Source: Bacteroidales bacterium
GTDB taxonomy: Bacteria; Bacteroidota; Bacteroidia; Bacteroidales; JAGOPY01
Reading direction: 5' to 3'
Assembly: GCA_023229505.1 (NCBI GenBank)
Contig: JALNZD010000011.1
Location: forward strand, 27,457-91,456
DNA length: 64,000 bases
A program made the translations under genes and the position numbers. Shown in pieces: positions 55,343 through 63,968 of this stretch (position 1 is the stretch's first letter; the number at the start of each line of letters is the position of its first letter). A model generated the notes under the pieces. The model saw only the letters and a list, made by a program, of their open reading frames with translations, did not search any database and was not told the origin of the DNA.

Positions 55343-56515
55343 ATGCATCTCGTTGAAGTAACTGACAGAAAAAACGCCCGACAATTTCTTGATGTGGCCA
55401 GGGTTTTATACAAAGATGATCCGGTGTGGGTTTGTCCGCTTGACCAGGATATTAATAAGATATTTGATCCCGGCAAGAACGCGTTCTTTAAGGAAGGGAA
55501 TGCCATCCGGTGGATATTGAAAGATGACCGTGAAAAACTTATAGGAAGGATAGCAGCATTTTACAATAAAAAGAAAGCCTATCTATACAAGCAGCCAACA
55601 GGCGGTGCCGGCTTTTTCGAATGTATCAACGACCAAAAGGAAGCCAATTTATTGTTTGATGCTGCGAGGGATTGGCTGAATGAACAGGGAATGGAAGCGA
55701 TGGATGCGCCGGTCAATTTTGGTGAGAATGACAACTTCTGGGGCTTGCTTGTTGAAGGTTTTACCCAGCCTGCCATTGGTATGCCTTATAATCATGGATA
55801 TTACCAGCAACTTTTTGAAACCTATGGGTTTAAACCTTATTTCACCCAGATCACCAAGCACCTTGACCTGACTGTCCCTTTTCCGGAAAGATTCTGGAAG
55901 ATCGCCGAATGGGTGAATAAAAGAGGTGGATATACTTTCAGGCATTTTACTTATAAAGAGGCAGATAAATTCATCCATGATATAAAAGAAGTCTACGACC
56001 AGGCCTGGGTAATGCATGAGCATTTCATCCCGCTTGACCTGGAAGTGGTAAAACGGGAATTGGAAAGTGCCAGGCCCATTCTTCAGGAAGATTTTATCTG
56101 GTTTGTTTATCATGAAGACAAACCGGTGGCATTTTATATCATGTTCCCCGACATCAACATGATCCTGCGGCATTTTAACGGGAAACTACACCTGTGGAAT
56201 AAGCTGCGATTTCTCTATTACAAAAAAACCAATGAGATCACACGGATCCGCCAGACGATGATGGGAGTAATTCCCAAATTCCAGGGGCAAGGCCTTGAAT
56301 CTGCCATATTCTGGCACCTCAGGGAACCGATATTGATAAAGCGGCCGCATATCAAAGAAATGGAATTGTCGTGGGTAGGTGATTTCAACCCGAAAATGAT
56401 GGCGATCCAGGAAGCCGTCAATGCCAAACCGGGTAAGATTCACATCACATACCGCCGGTTATTCAAGGATGATTCCGATATGCAGCGTGCCTCTCAGATC
56501 CCGCTGAAACGCTGA
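55343..56515 (+). CDS. GNAT-like acyltransferase-fold protein
   Basis: About 390 aa from the ATG at 55343 (a frame from 55313 adds ten residues). N-terminal residues (FLDVARVLYKDDPVWVCPLD) and the C-terminal KFQGQGLESAIFWHLREP correspond to a GNAT acetyl-CoA-binding P-loop. The protein belongs to a widespread, uncharacterised Bacteroidota group of about 380-400 aa annotated as GNAT-family proteins. Substrate unknown. It ends 4 nt before the phosphoesterase gene, so co-expression is likely. Confidence 0.75.
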   Translation: MHLVEVTDRKNARQFLDVARVLYKDDPVWVCPLDQDINKIFDPGKNAFFKEGNAIRWILKDDREKLIGRIAAFYNKKKAYLYKQPTGGAGFFECINDQKEANLLFDAARDWLNEQGMEAMDAPVNFGENDNFWGLLVEGFTQPAIGMPYNHGYYQQLFETYGFKPYFTQITKHLDLTVPFPERFWKIAEWVNKRGGYTFRHFTYKEADKFIHDIKEVYDQAWVMHEHFIPLDLEVVKRELESARPILQEDFIWFVYHEDKPVAFYIMFPDINMILRHFNGKLHLWNKLRFLYYKKTNEITRIRQTMMGVIPKFQGQGLESAIFWHLREPILIKRPHIKEMELSWVGDFNPKMMAIQEAVNAKPGKIHITYRRLFKDDSDMQRASQIPLKR

Positions 56516-56519
56516 AATC

Positions 56520-57707
56520 ATGAAAAAAATCTACCTGATCCTTCTTCCAATTTTACTTATAACAGGTATTTTAACAAGTGTTGCCGGATGTAATAAAAAT
56601 GAACCAACAGGGCCCGACAAACCTATTGACAGTGTCGGACACATCCGATGGGGCACCAAATTGTCGCCATTGGAAAAAGTCACCATCTCCTGGAGAAGTG
56701 CAGGCAGTGAAGACAAATTCAGGTGGGGATACACCTCTTCCTGCGAAAAGGGCGAGTTTGATGCAAAATTAAGGGGCGATCTTCTCCGCGGTTTAAATAT
56801 CCAGGAACATACCTTTGACCTGCTGGAGCCTTCCTCGATGATATATTATTCTATCTACGATTCGAAAAATAAAACCTGGACAGACCAGGCGACTTTTCAA
56901 ACAGCACCTGACCCCACATTAAATCATTTCAAATTCACTGCCGGAGGTGACAGCAGGACTAACCAGGAAGCCTGGCATTTGGTATCAGAAGCCATAGAAC
57001 GCCTGGATTTTTCTATATTTCTGGGGGATCTTGTTAATAATGGCATGATGGGGCGTGATTGGGAAGATTGGTATGCTTACGGAGAGAAATTCATTTCAAA
57101 GAACCTGGTATTTTATGTCAGGGGAAATCATGACATAGGAAATATCTTCAATAACAACCTGGTAAATCCGGGTAACGGAAAATATTATGCGTTCGAATTT
57201 GCTGATGCAATATTTATCGGCCTTGATGATCATGATAAAGCAACATATACTGACCAAACTGAATTTATCGATTCTGTATTCAGCAATAATACCGACAAAA
57301 TCTGGCGATTCGTATTTTTTCACCGGCCATTTTACACTTCCGGCCGTCATGCCGGTGAAATGGATGATTTATTTGATTCATGGTGGAAATTGTTTGACGA
57401 TTATGGAGTTGATATGATCTTCAATGGCCATGAACATTGCTACTCAAGGACAAAACCCATCAACAGAAATGTACCTGATATATCGGCAGTAGATGAATAC
57501 GGAAGCGGTCCTGGTCAGGGAAGATGCCAGATCATAGCCGGTTCTTACGGAGCTCCCCGTTATCCGGTGCATGAAGGGTGGTTTGTTGAAAAGTCATTTG
57601 ACAGATATCTTTACACAACCATCGAAATAAACGGCAATGAACTCATTTTCAAAGCCATTGATGCAGAAACAGGTGAAAAATTTGATGAGTTGATTCTTAA
57701 TAAATAG
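56520..57707 (+). CDS. Purple-acid-phosphatase-like metallophosphoesterase, lipoprotein
   Basis: A 395-aa exported protein with a lipobox (AGC-N). Residues 35-130 resemble the FN3-like purple acid phosphatase N-terminal domain (RWGTKLSPLEKVTISWRSAG). The metallophosphoesterase domain has TAGGDSRT, IFLGDLVNNG, VRGNHDIG, FFHRPFYTSG and NGHEHCYSR, which supply the two-metal ligands. It probably releases phosphate from organic esters outside the cytoplasm. It starts 4 nt after the GNAT-like gene. Confidence 0.9.
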   Translation: MKKIYLILLPILLITGILTSVAGCNKNEPTGPDKPIDSVGHIRWGTKLSPLEKVTISWRSAGSEDKFRWGYTSSCEKGEFDAKLRGDLLRGLNIQEHTFDLLEPSSMIYYSIYDSKNKTWTDQATFQTAPDPTLNHFKFTAGGDSRTNQEAWHLVSEAIERLDFSIFLGDLVNNGMMGRDWEDWYAYGEKFISKNLVFYVRGNHDIGNIFNNNLVNPGNGKYYAFEFADAIFIGLDDHDKATYTDQTEFIDSVFSNNTDKIWRFVFFHRPFYTSGRHAGEMDDLFDSWWKLFDDYGVDMIFNGHEHCYSRTKPINRNVPDISAVDEYGSGPGQGRCQIIAGSYGAPRYPVHEGWFVEKSFDRYLYTTIEINGNELIFKAIDAETGEKFDELILNK

Positions 57708-57788
57708 CAACTGCAAACTTTCAGTCCCACAATGATCATTTAGGATAAAATCGAAATCAAACTTTCTATGATTGACAGGTTATTTTTA

Positions 57789-57874
57789 TATCTTTGCAAT
57801 CCCGAATTCCACACCCACACTTCACTTGCACACCCACACCCACACCCTTTTCCGGGATGTAGCGCAGCCCGGTT
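57789..57874 (+). repeat. Copy of the promoter region and first 22 nt of tRNA-Pro
   Basis: TATCTTTGCAATCCC (57789-57803) resembles the tRNA-Pro promoter region. CGGGATGTAGCGCAGCCCGGTT (57853-57874) is identical to the first 22 nt of the tRNA-Pro gene at 59513-59534. The two copies are direct repeats about 1.66 kb apart. The tRNA copy then breaks into TAATCTAATC. A GC-poor region with a CACACCC repeat lies between promoter and copy. Confidence 0.75.
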
Positions 57875-58021
57875 TAATCTAATCTAATCAATTATATTTC
57901 AATTTAATAGAAGAGTATTCTTAAAACAATAATTACTAAAATTAAAACATTTTGTAATCTTTATTAAATTTCATTTTACCCTCCTAAAATTTATATCCTC
58001 CTCCCGCTGGTTTATATTCAC

Positions 58022-59131
58022 TCACATTTTAACAAACTTCTTTCTGGCGACAAACCTACCATGAGGGTCCTCTATTTTAACAAAATAAACTCCACTTGGA
58101 AATGAATGGCAATCAATTGCGTTCTTTGAATCTGGTTGTCTTGTTTGTTCAATTACGACCTGTCCCCTCACATCATAAATAGTGATATTCAGTTTAATGT
58201 CTATTGGTAAATGAATATCTATAAACAACTTTTCTTTGCAGGGATTCGGGGAAAGCTCAATTTTATCATCAACAGAAATTGAATTTATTGCGGTTGGATT
58301 GACTACTGTAATGTATCCCAGAAGTTTATCGGTATGGAAGGACCAATTTGTAACCGTTATTGCACAAAAGAATGAACCAAGCTGAGTAGGATATCCTTCA
58401 AGTATACCATTGACTTGGTCCAAATAAAAATCTTGGGGTATTTCCCAACCATACCAGCTTACATTATCAATTTCAGTTGTGTCTGTAATTTGAAACCGGA
58501 ATTCATATGGATAATACAGGTAAGCCGTATCATAATATTCCTGGACTATATACGGATAAAATGCATCCTTTTGGCATGTCTGGTGAATTGGATTTGTATA
58601 TATCAATGTATCGTTGTACTTATAGCACAGGAATTCCCTGAAACCGCCATCCAGCGTGACTCCCGGGTATAATATCCCGTTCATGCTCCCGATATCTTCT
58701 ATCCATACATCCTCACCATATCTTGCAGCATAATTAACTGAAAACCTAAATCTCTTTTTAAACTGTTCATGAATTATCAAAGAATCGATAGCATTACAGA
58801 CAAGAACTCGTTCATAATTATAGTAACAATTAACAATATTAACTGTATCACCCACTGAAACGCTATAATCATAAATCAAGCCTTCATTCCCTTCCGGGTC
58901 GCGAAAGTAAACTTCCTGGTTTATTGTATCTTCATACATCAAGCCGATAAATTCATTATCGGAATAAAGGGAGACTGTAGATTGGAAAACCTTTAAATAC
59001 CTGCTGCCATTCACTATAGTATCTCCATTGAAGTGGATATAATAATTGTGCAGGCAACATACGACCTCCCACGCTCCGAGTCCGCCAGATACAAAGCTCC
59101 AGCTTTTAGAGGTATCTGCGATTGAATAATT
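58022..59131 (-). pseudogene. T9SS-sorted surface protein, 5' end replaced by inserted sequence
   Basis: From about SNYSIADTSKSWSFVSGGLG (near 59131) the frame encodes a normal-looking secreted protein of about 370 aa. It ends in a type A T9SS sorting domain: SPNPCKEKLFIDIHLP, FPSGVYFVKIEDPHGR, KKFVKM. The frame continues upstream into the structured element, starting at a GTG at 59212, and gives arginine-rich RRSRIAPGSVVVRQLG with no signal peptide. So the true start and signal are missing. It could be a truncated gene or one newly joined to an unrelated 5' sequence. Confidence 0.65.
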
Positions 59132-59157
59132 GCTTTGGCCAAGGCCGGGCAGGCCTA

Positions 59158-59383
59158 GTTGCCGCACCACGACTGAACCTGGCGCTATCCGACTGCGTCG
59201 GATTCCCCTCACAAGTTCGGGGACCGCACCAGCTTAGGTCGCTTATGCGGCAACAGTGTTTAAATACCTAGCAAAGCTGGCTAGGAATTGTTTGAAAACA
59301 GTTGTGGTGGAGCGACCTGGGGACGCGGACTGAGCCACGATGTAAGTCGGGGCGAGGGAGCGTTCCAGTCGCGGAACCACAAC
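59158..59383. ncRNA. Unidentified hairpin-rich structured element
   Basis: Several stems nest in 225 bp. Outer: GTTGCCGCA (59158-59166) with TGCGGCAAC (59246-59254). Inside: ATCCGAC/GTCGGAT (59187-59193 and 59197-59203) and TCCCC/GGGGA (59204-59208, 59219-59223). Next: a long hairpin centred on CCTAGC/GCTAGG (59267-59272, 59280-59285) with extended arms. Last: TTGTGG/CCACAA and GCGAC/GTCGC (59302-59316 with 59368-59382) with a symmetrical 4-nt internal loop. It is GC-rich against its neighbours. It may be a structured RNA or end of a mobile element; no known family is recognised. Confidence 0.5.
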
Positions 59384-59468
59384 GAAAAAGAGAAATATAA
59401 AGCCTGCAGGTATTGGTATATCTAATAAATAGAAGCCTATAGCCCACTATTTATTTGAACAATTGAAT

Positions 59469-59496
59469 TTTGATTCAATAAAAAAATTTATCTTTG
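59469..59496 (+). promoter_or_regulatory. Putative promoter of tRNA-Pro
   Basis: TTTG at 59469-59472 and TATCTTTG at 59489-59496 are 16 nt apart. This is a close match to the Bacteroidota -33/-7 pattern, 16 nt upstream of the tRNA. Confidence 0.6.
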
Positions 59497-59512
59497 CACT
59501 CCCAAAACAAAA

Positions 59513-59587
59513 CGGGATGTAGCGCAGCCCGGTTAGCGCGCCACGTTCGGGACGTGGAGGTCGTGAGTTCGAATCTCACCATCCCGA
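59513..59587 (+). tRNA. tRNA-Pro (anticodon CGG)
   Basis: The cloverleaf has acceptor CGGGATG/CATCCCG, D-arm GCGCAGCCCGGTTAGCGC and the anticodon stem CCACG/CGTGG around TTCGGGA, anticodon CGG (reads CCG). The T-arm GTGAG-TTCGAAT-CTCAC is perfect. CCA is not encoded. A T6 run follows. Its first 22 nt are repeated at 57853. Confidence 0.95.
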
Positions 59588-59596
59588 CTTTTTTAA

Positions 59597-59633
59597 GTCA
59601 ACAGTCAGCAGTTGGCAGTCAACAGTTGACTGC
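59597..59633. repeat. AGTCAACAG-type repeats with a short palindrome
   Basis: AGTCAACAGTCAGCAGTTGGC repeats lead into GCAGTCAAC/GTTGACTGC, a 9-bp inverted repeat with one-base centre, followed by a T-rich stretch. It may act as a terminator for the tRNA or be simple low complexity. Confidence 0.4.
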
Positions 59634-59826
59634 TTCTTTTATTTCTGCCGGAAGGATTTTCAACCCTTGGCTGAAGACCTGAAGTGAAGCCTGAATTAAT
59701 ATTATATCCTCTATTTTGAAGTTCTTTTAATGCAAATGCGTTTATATCAATCTTACCTTTTGCCACCTTCACTAAAATATCTGTACCAAAAATACATGGG
59801 CATGTTTCTTTTTTGTCTTCCTGTTG
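59634..59826 (-). pseudogene. Fragment of a small protein, no start codon
   Basis: On the minus strand an open stretch encodes QEDKKETCPCIFGTDILVKV, then INAFALKELQNRGYNINSG. It resembles short Bacteroidota proteins with a KIDINAFALKEL-type core. No ATG, GTG or TTG starts it; the frame opens just after the TAA preceding residue E in the T9SS gene's end, whose 3' end it overlaps slightly. Probably a 5'-truncated remnant. Confidence 0.35.
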
Positions 59827-59831
59827 CGATT

Positions 59832-61892
59832 TTACTGAATCGCTAACTTCTTAGACTCAATACCTGACTTTGTCTGTATTTTAACAATGTAAATGCCTTT
59901 TGCCAAGGTACTCACATCCAACTCCGCCTGATCTTGAAGCTTGCAAATGCCCTTCATAACTTGTTGACCATTAACATTAAAAATGCGAATGATGGCTTCT
60001 CCCTGAAGCTTCTTGCTGCTGGCAAAAGTGATCCTGCTATTTGCCGGGTTGGGATACATCCTGAACCATGATCCCGGTAAACTGGATTCCTCATTAGAAA
60101 CGAGTAATCCATTAATGGTCTTCAGGATCGTTCCAGATCCCCCCACGGCGTACCCGGTGTTGGCATCAGTAAAGTAAACTGATTCCAGCCAATCTTCTGT
60201 CGGGGCCGGAAAAGCGATCCAGTTGGCGCCTCCGTTGATGGTCAACAGTATAGTTCCACCTGCACCCACTACGTACCCTCTATAGGAATCAGGAAAGTGT
60301 ACCGACATTAAATCCCGTGTTGTTCCACTCGACAAAGTTGTCCAGGATATGCCTCCATTACTGGTTTTTAAGATAGTTCCCTGAGTCCCCACCGCATACC
60401 CTGTATTGGCATCGGGAAAGGATATCGCCATTAAGATACTTGGTGCATCATATAATACCGTATCCCATGTCGTTCCAGCATCCGTGGTTTTCAGGACAAG
60501 CCCTTCAGTAAAAAATCCTCCTGAAGCATACCCTGTTAACGCATCTGTAAAGCAAATCGAATATAAATGACCTGTTGTTCCGCTTTCCAAGGCAGTCCAG
60601 GATGCGCCCCCATCGGTGGTTTTCATGAGGGTTCCCTCATGACCGGATACATACCCTGTATTTTCATCAGTGAAGAAAACTGATTCAAAATAGTCCGTAG
60701 TCCCACTCATTAAAGTAAGCCAATTGATACCTCCGTCAGTGGTTTTCAGGATCGTTCCGAACCCACCCGCTATATACCCTGTATTGGCATCGATAAAATA
60801 TACAGATTGAATCCTGTTGGTAGTTCCATCCGACAGAACGGCCCAATCAGTGCCTCCATTCGAGGTTTTCAGTATAGATCCATAAAATCCTACTGCATAG
60901 CCTGTGTTGGCATCGGGAAAGTGAACCGAAGTCAGGTCATCATTTGTTCCGCTTAAATGATCATTCCAGGTTATACCTCCATTGCCGGTTTTCAGGATTG
61001 ATCCCCTAAAACCCACCGCATAACCGGTATTTTCATCGGTAAAGGTGATGGAGGATAACGAATTTGAGGTGATAGTCAAACCTGACCAGGTGGTTCCTCC
61101 ATTAACGGTTTTTAAGATGATCCCACCATCACCCACCACATATCCAGTGTTGGCATCGGTGAAGCAGATTGATTTCAGATCGTTGTAGGAGCCGCACCAT
61201 ATTGTAGTCCAATTTTCACCACTATCGGTGGTTTTCAACACCATTCCCTGTTCACCTGCAATATAGCCAGTATGTTCATCCGTAAAGAATACAGATTCAA
61301 ACTCAAAATCTGTCCAGATAACCGGTAAAGTAGTCCAGGCAGCGCCTCCATCTTCGGTCTTGATAATGGTTCCCCAATCTCCAACTGCATATCCTGTATT
61401 GGCATCGGTGAAGTAAACTGATTTCAGATCATGAAAGATCCCACCCGACAAAGCGGTCCATAATGTGTCGTCGGTGGTGATCTTAAGGATGATTCCGGAA
61501 TCACCCACTACATACCCTGTATTGGCATCGGGAAAGTAAACCGAGCGCAGATTTTTCGTTGTTCCACTGCTTAATGCAATCCAGCTGGCTGCTCCATCGG
61601 TGGTTTTCAGGGCAGTTCCACCTTCGCCCACGGCTATACATGTATTGGCGTCAATCGTGAATACTGATAACAGATCATTGGCTGTCGTACCGGTTAACAA
61701 TGACCAGGTTGAGCCTCCATCCCCGGTTTTCAGGATAGTTCCAAGATGTCCGGCGGCATAACCTGTATAGGTGTCATAAAAATCAACGGATGATAGCGAG
61801 TTGCCCTGCGGTAATGGGTTTTGCCATGTCCACTGAGCAAAGGCAAATGCTGTAATAAGTGTGAAAATAATCGAAAAGCTGATTTTTTTCAT
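59832..61892 (-). CDS. T9SS-sorted YCF48/BNR-repeat protein
   Basis: A 686-aa surface protein. After a signal peptide (ending AFAQWTWQ), about fourteen repeats of about 45 residues follow, each with a core like FTDANTGYAVGDWGTIIKT and a DGGxxW turn. This is the YCF48/HCF136-type sialidase-like beta-propeller; the number of units suggests two propellers. The last 75 residues (MYPNPANSRITFASSKKLQG to ESKKLAIQ) are the T9SS sorting domain. DNA repeats of about 130-140 bp match the protein units and could recombine. Binding partner unknown. Confidence 0.88.
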   Translation of the reverse strand: MKKISFSIIFTLITAFAFAQWTWQNPLPQGNSLSSVDFYDTYTGYAAGHLGTILKTGDGGSTWSLLTGTTANDLLSVFTIDANTCIAVGEGGTALKTTDGAASWIALSSGTTKNLRSVYFPDANTGYVVGDSGIILKITTDDTLWTALSGGIFHDLKSVYFTDANTGYAVGDWGTIIKTEDGGAAWTTLPVIWTDFEFESVFFTDEHTGYIAGEQGMVLKTTDSGENWTTIWCGSYNDLKSICFTDANTGYVVGDGGIILKTVNGGTTWSGLTITSNSLSSITFTDENTGYAVGFRGSILKTGNGGITWNDHLSGTNDDLTSVHFPDANTGYAVGFYGSILKTSNGGTDWAVLSDGTTNRIQSVYFIDANTGYIAGGFGTILKTTDGGINWLTLMSGTTDYFESVFFTDENTGYVSGHEGTLMKTTDGGASWTALESGTTGHLYSICFTDALTGYASGGFFTEGLVLKTTDAGTTWDTVLYDAPSILMAISFPDANTGYAVGTQGTILKTSNGGISWTTLSSGTTRDLMSVHFPDSYRGYVVGAGGTILLTINGGANWIAFPAPTEDWLESVYFTDANTGYAVGGSGTILKTINGLLVSNEESSLPGSWFRMYPNPANSRITFASSKKLQGEAIIRIFNVNGQQVMKGICKLQDQAELDVSTLAKGIYIVKIQTKSGIESKKLAIQ

Positions 61893-62262
61893 TTTATATA
61901 GGTTTATTATTGTCAGGCAAGAATGGTGCCAAATCTTTTTTCAATGGTTTATGTGTATGTCATCCAAGAATAATTTTGATCCTTGGAAGTTTATCATCAC
62001 CATTTTCGTGCATATTCTTAAAAGCAGATGTCACAGTTTTTTCGGGGATGAGCAACAGGTTTTATGATATGATAATCGTCATCGAGGGGCTTTTTCATTC
62101 ATACCCTTTCAGTTTTTTCCTGATGAAACCCAACGGGATCACCCCAGTTTGACGCCCTTCAAATTCATATACACGGCAAGAATAGCTGAACCCTGAAGGC
62201 TTTACCCCCCAAACATTTGCAAACTATGCCCAAATTGAAATCAAGCAAATTGCCAAATGATC
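61893..62262. other. Intergenic region, no gene found
   Basis: About 370 bp. No frame is convincingly coding on either strand. A C-rich stretch (62200 region) and several AT-rich blocks occur. Confidence 0.4.
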
Positions 62263-63021
62263 TCAATCCTTTATGAGACGAATAGAGAACCCGCCCCACA
62301 TATAATAGGTTGAGCTTACGCAATCGTCACTGTAATTATACAATAAATGGTTCGCCGCAAAGTCAGTTTCTATCAGAGTATTGCTCCAGTAACTGCTGGC
62401 AAAATGAAGGTCGGTAAAAATTTCATCGCTGTGGGCACGATATCCGGCAGGTAAAGCAGTAAAACCGCTTTCATTGGTTGCACCTTCGTTTTGGATTATC
62501 CAATGTGAAGTACCGGTTTCTTTCATTTTACCTCCAGCAACACTTCCGCCACCCAGAAATGTGGTCAATACTGTAAACTCTTCATCAGTAGGCACATGCC
62601 AACCTTCAGGTGCTATATTTCGGATATCCGAAGCTGCATATGCATTATACAATCTGCCATAAGTGGCAATGGAGTCTGGATTATTCCTGTGTTGATAATT
62701 ACAATAGGCACCGGATGTTAATCTTGGCCATGCATAATTATCCGTAATATTTGGAATTGAATCACCATTACGATACTTCGTAGTACGTAAATTTTCCGCC
62801 ATCCATGTTTGTGTTCCAATAGTTATCGTTTTATAAATATTACCTTCCTGATCGGTCATGGTTCCATAAACCAGATTTGTGTTAAAAACTGCTGTAGTTT
62901 TATCGTTGAATGGATTACTACTTATACTCTTATCCTGGTCTTTCTTACAACCGCTTATTACCATTAATATCAGGCCTATTATTGCTATTGGATAAATCCG
63001 GATACTGGGTTTTGTTTTCAA
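62263..63021 (-). CDS. FISUMP-domain lipoprotein
   Basis: A 252-aa lipoprotein with lipobox SGC-K. The FISUMP domain covers most of the protein: ITIGTQTWMAENLRTTKYRN, TSGAYCNYQ, YGRLYNAYAA, APEGWHVPTDEEFTVLTTFLG, SGFTALPAGYR, ASYWSNT and FSIRLIKD at the end. FISUMP proteins are surface-exposed and often multicopy; the function is unclear. The upstream paralogue on the same strand is 120 nt away. Confidence 0.85.
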   Translation of the reverse strand: MKTKPSIRIYPIAIIGLILMVISGCKKDQDKSISSNPFNDKTTAVFNTNLVYGTMTDQEGNIYKTITIGTQTWMAENLRTTKYRNGDSIPNITDNYAWPRLTSGAYCNYQHRNNPDSIATYGRLYNAYAASDIRNIAPEGWHVPTDEEFTVLTTFLGGGSVAGGKMKETGTSHWIIQNEGATNESGFTALPAGYRAHSDEIFTDLHFASSYWSNTLIETDFAANHLLYNYSDDCVSSTYYMWGGFSIRLIKD

Positions 63022-63141
63022 TATTGTACTTGTATGATTTTAAGGCATTATTTTATCGTGGTCAGGAGGCCGTTATTTCAAAAAGCATAACCGGAGGCTT
63101 TTCTTATCCTCTATCTTTACTGAACATGGTAATCAGATAAA

Positions 63142-63840
63142 CTAATCTTTCAAACAACGAATTGATAACCCGGTATTTTCAATTCTCCCTTCGTTTGAGC
63201 TGGCCATAAATGGGTCATTGTAAAGCATGGCCCAAAATGCAGCATAATATGGTTTAATCTCGGTAGAACTCCACCAGATACCTCTAACTTCAATGTCCTT
63301 AAATTTATTATCTGGTATTATTTCAAAGAGTCCACCCGGAAGGGCTGTAAAACCGCTTACATTAGTAGCTCCCGTATTAGGATTTAACCAATGATCTGTG
63401 CCAGCTTCTTTTAGACTGCCACCCGCATTGATACCCCCAAATAATTCTCTCAGGATTCTCCATTCGGCATCAGTGGGCACATGCCAGCCGGCAGGGCAAA
63501 GCTGGCGTGAATCTATAATAGTGTAAAAGTTGTAGAGTCTGCCATATGTAATGTTATTGCTTGGTTTATCATCGTAATCACGATAAGCCCCGGTTAAGAT
63601 ATTGTTCCATTGGAAATTATTGGTGACATTGGGAATTGAGTCCCCATTCCGGTAGTGAGTAACTTTCAGGTTCTCAACCATCCACACCTGCGTACCGATG
63701 GTTACTGTATGATAAACATTGCCGTCAATGTCTTTTACCAGATTATTGTTGCCATCGTCTTTCTTACAACTGTTTATAAGCATTAATAACACGCCTATTA
63801 CTAAAAATGAGTAATTCCAAAATCTGTTTCTCTTTTTCAT
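63142..63840 (-). CDS. FISUMP-domain lipoprotein, tandem paralogue
   Basis: A 232-aa lipoprotein (lipobox NSC-K, then KDDGNNN) with the complete FISUMP pattern: VTIGTQVWMVENLKVTHYRN, LTGAYRDYD, YGRLYNFYTI, CPAGWHVPTDAEW, SGFTALPGG, IWWSSTE and LSIRCLKD. It is probably a tandem duplicate of the gene at 62263, with divergence of many positions. The first of the pair by transcription order. No neighbour explains its role. Confidence 0.85.
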   Translation of the reverse strand: MKKRNRFWNYSFLVIGVLLMLINSCKKDDGNNNLVKDIDGNVYHTVTIGTQVWMVENLKVTHYRNGDSIPNVTNNFQWNNILTGAYRDYDDKPSNNITYGRLYNFYTIIDSRQLCPAGWHVPTDAEWRILRELFGGINAGGSLKEAGTDHWLNPNTGATNVSGFTALPGGLFEIIPDNKFKDIEVRGIWWSSTEIKPYYAAFWAMLYNDPFMASSNEGRIENTGLSIRCLKD

Positions 63841-63968
63841 TTCAATTAAATTAAAAGTTATTACTCATTTAATATCACTACTGACCGACTAAATTAATAT
63901 AAAAGAGGGTACTCCCAAATGGTTTCCCCTCAATGTTGTAGTTTTGTTTTGCACCAAAAAACTTCAAC

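Noticed and set aside
59158..59383. Group II intron, hammerhead ribozyme or retron RNA
   Set aside because: No GTGCG boundary with a domain V hairpin, no CTGATGA core, and no reverse transcriptase next to it.
59213..59512. A protein gene in the structured region
   Set aside because: Frames are short and GC-rich stems explain the sequence better; the arginine-rich N-terminus at 59212 has no signal peptide.
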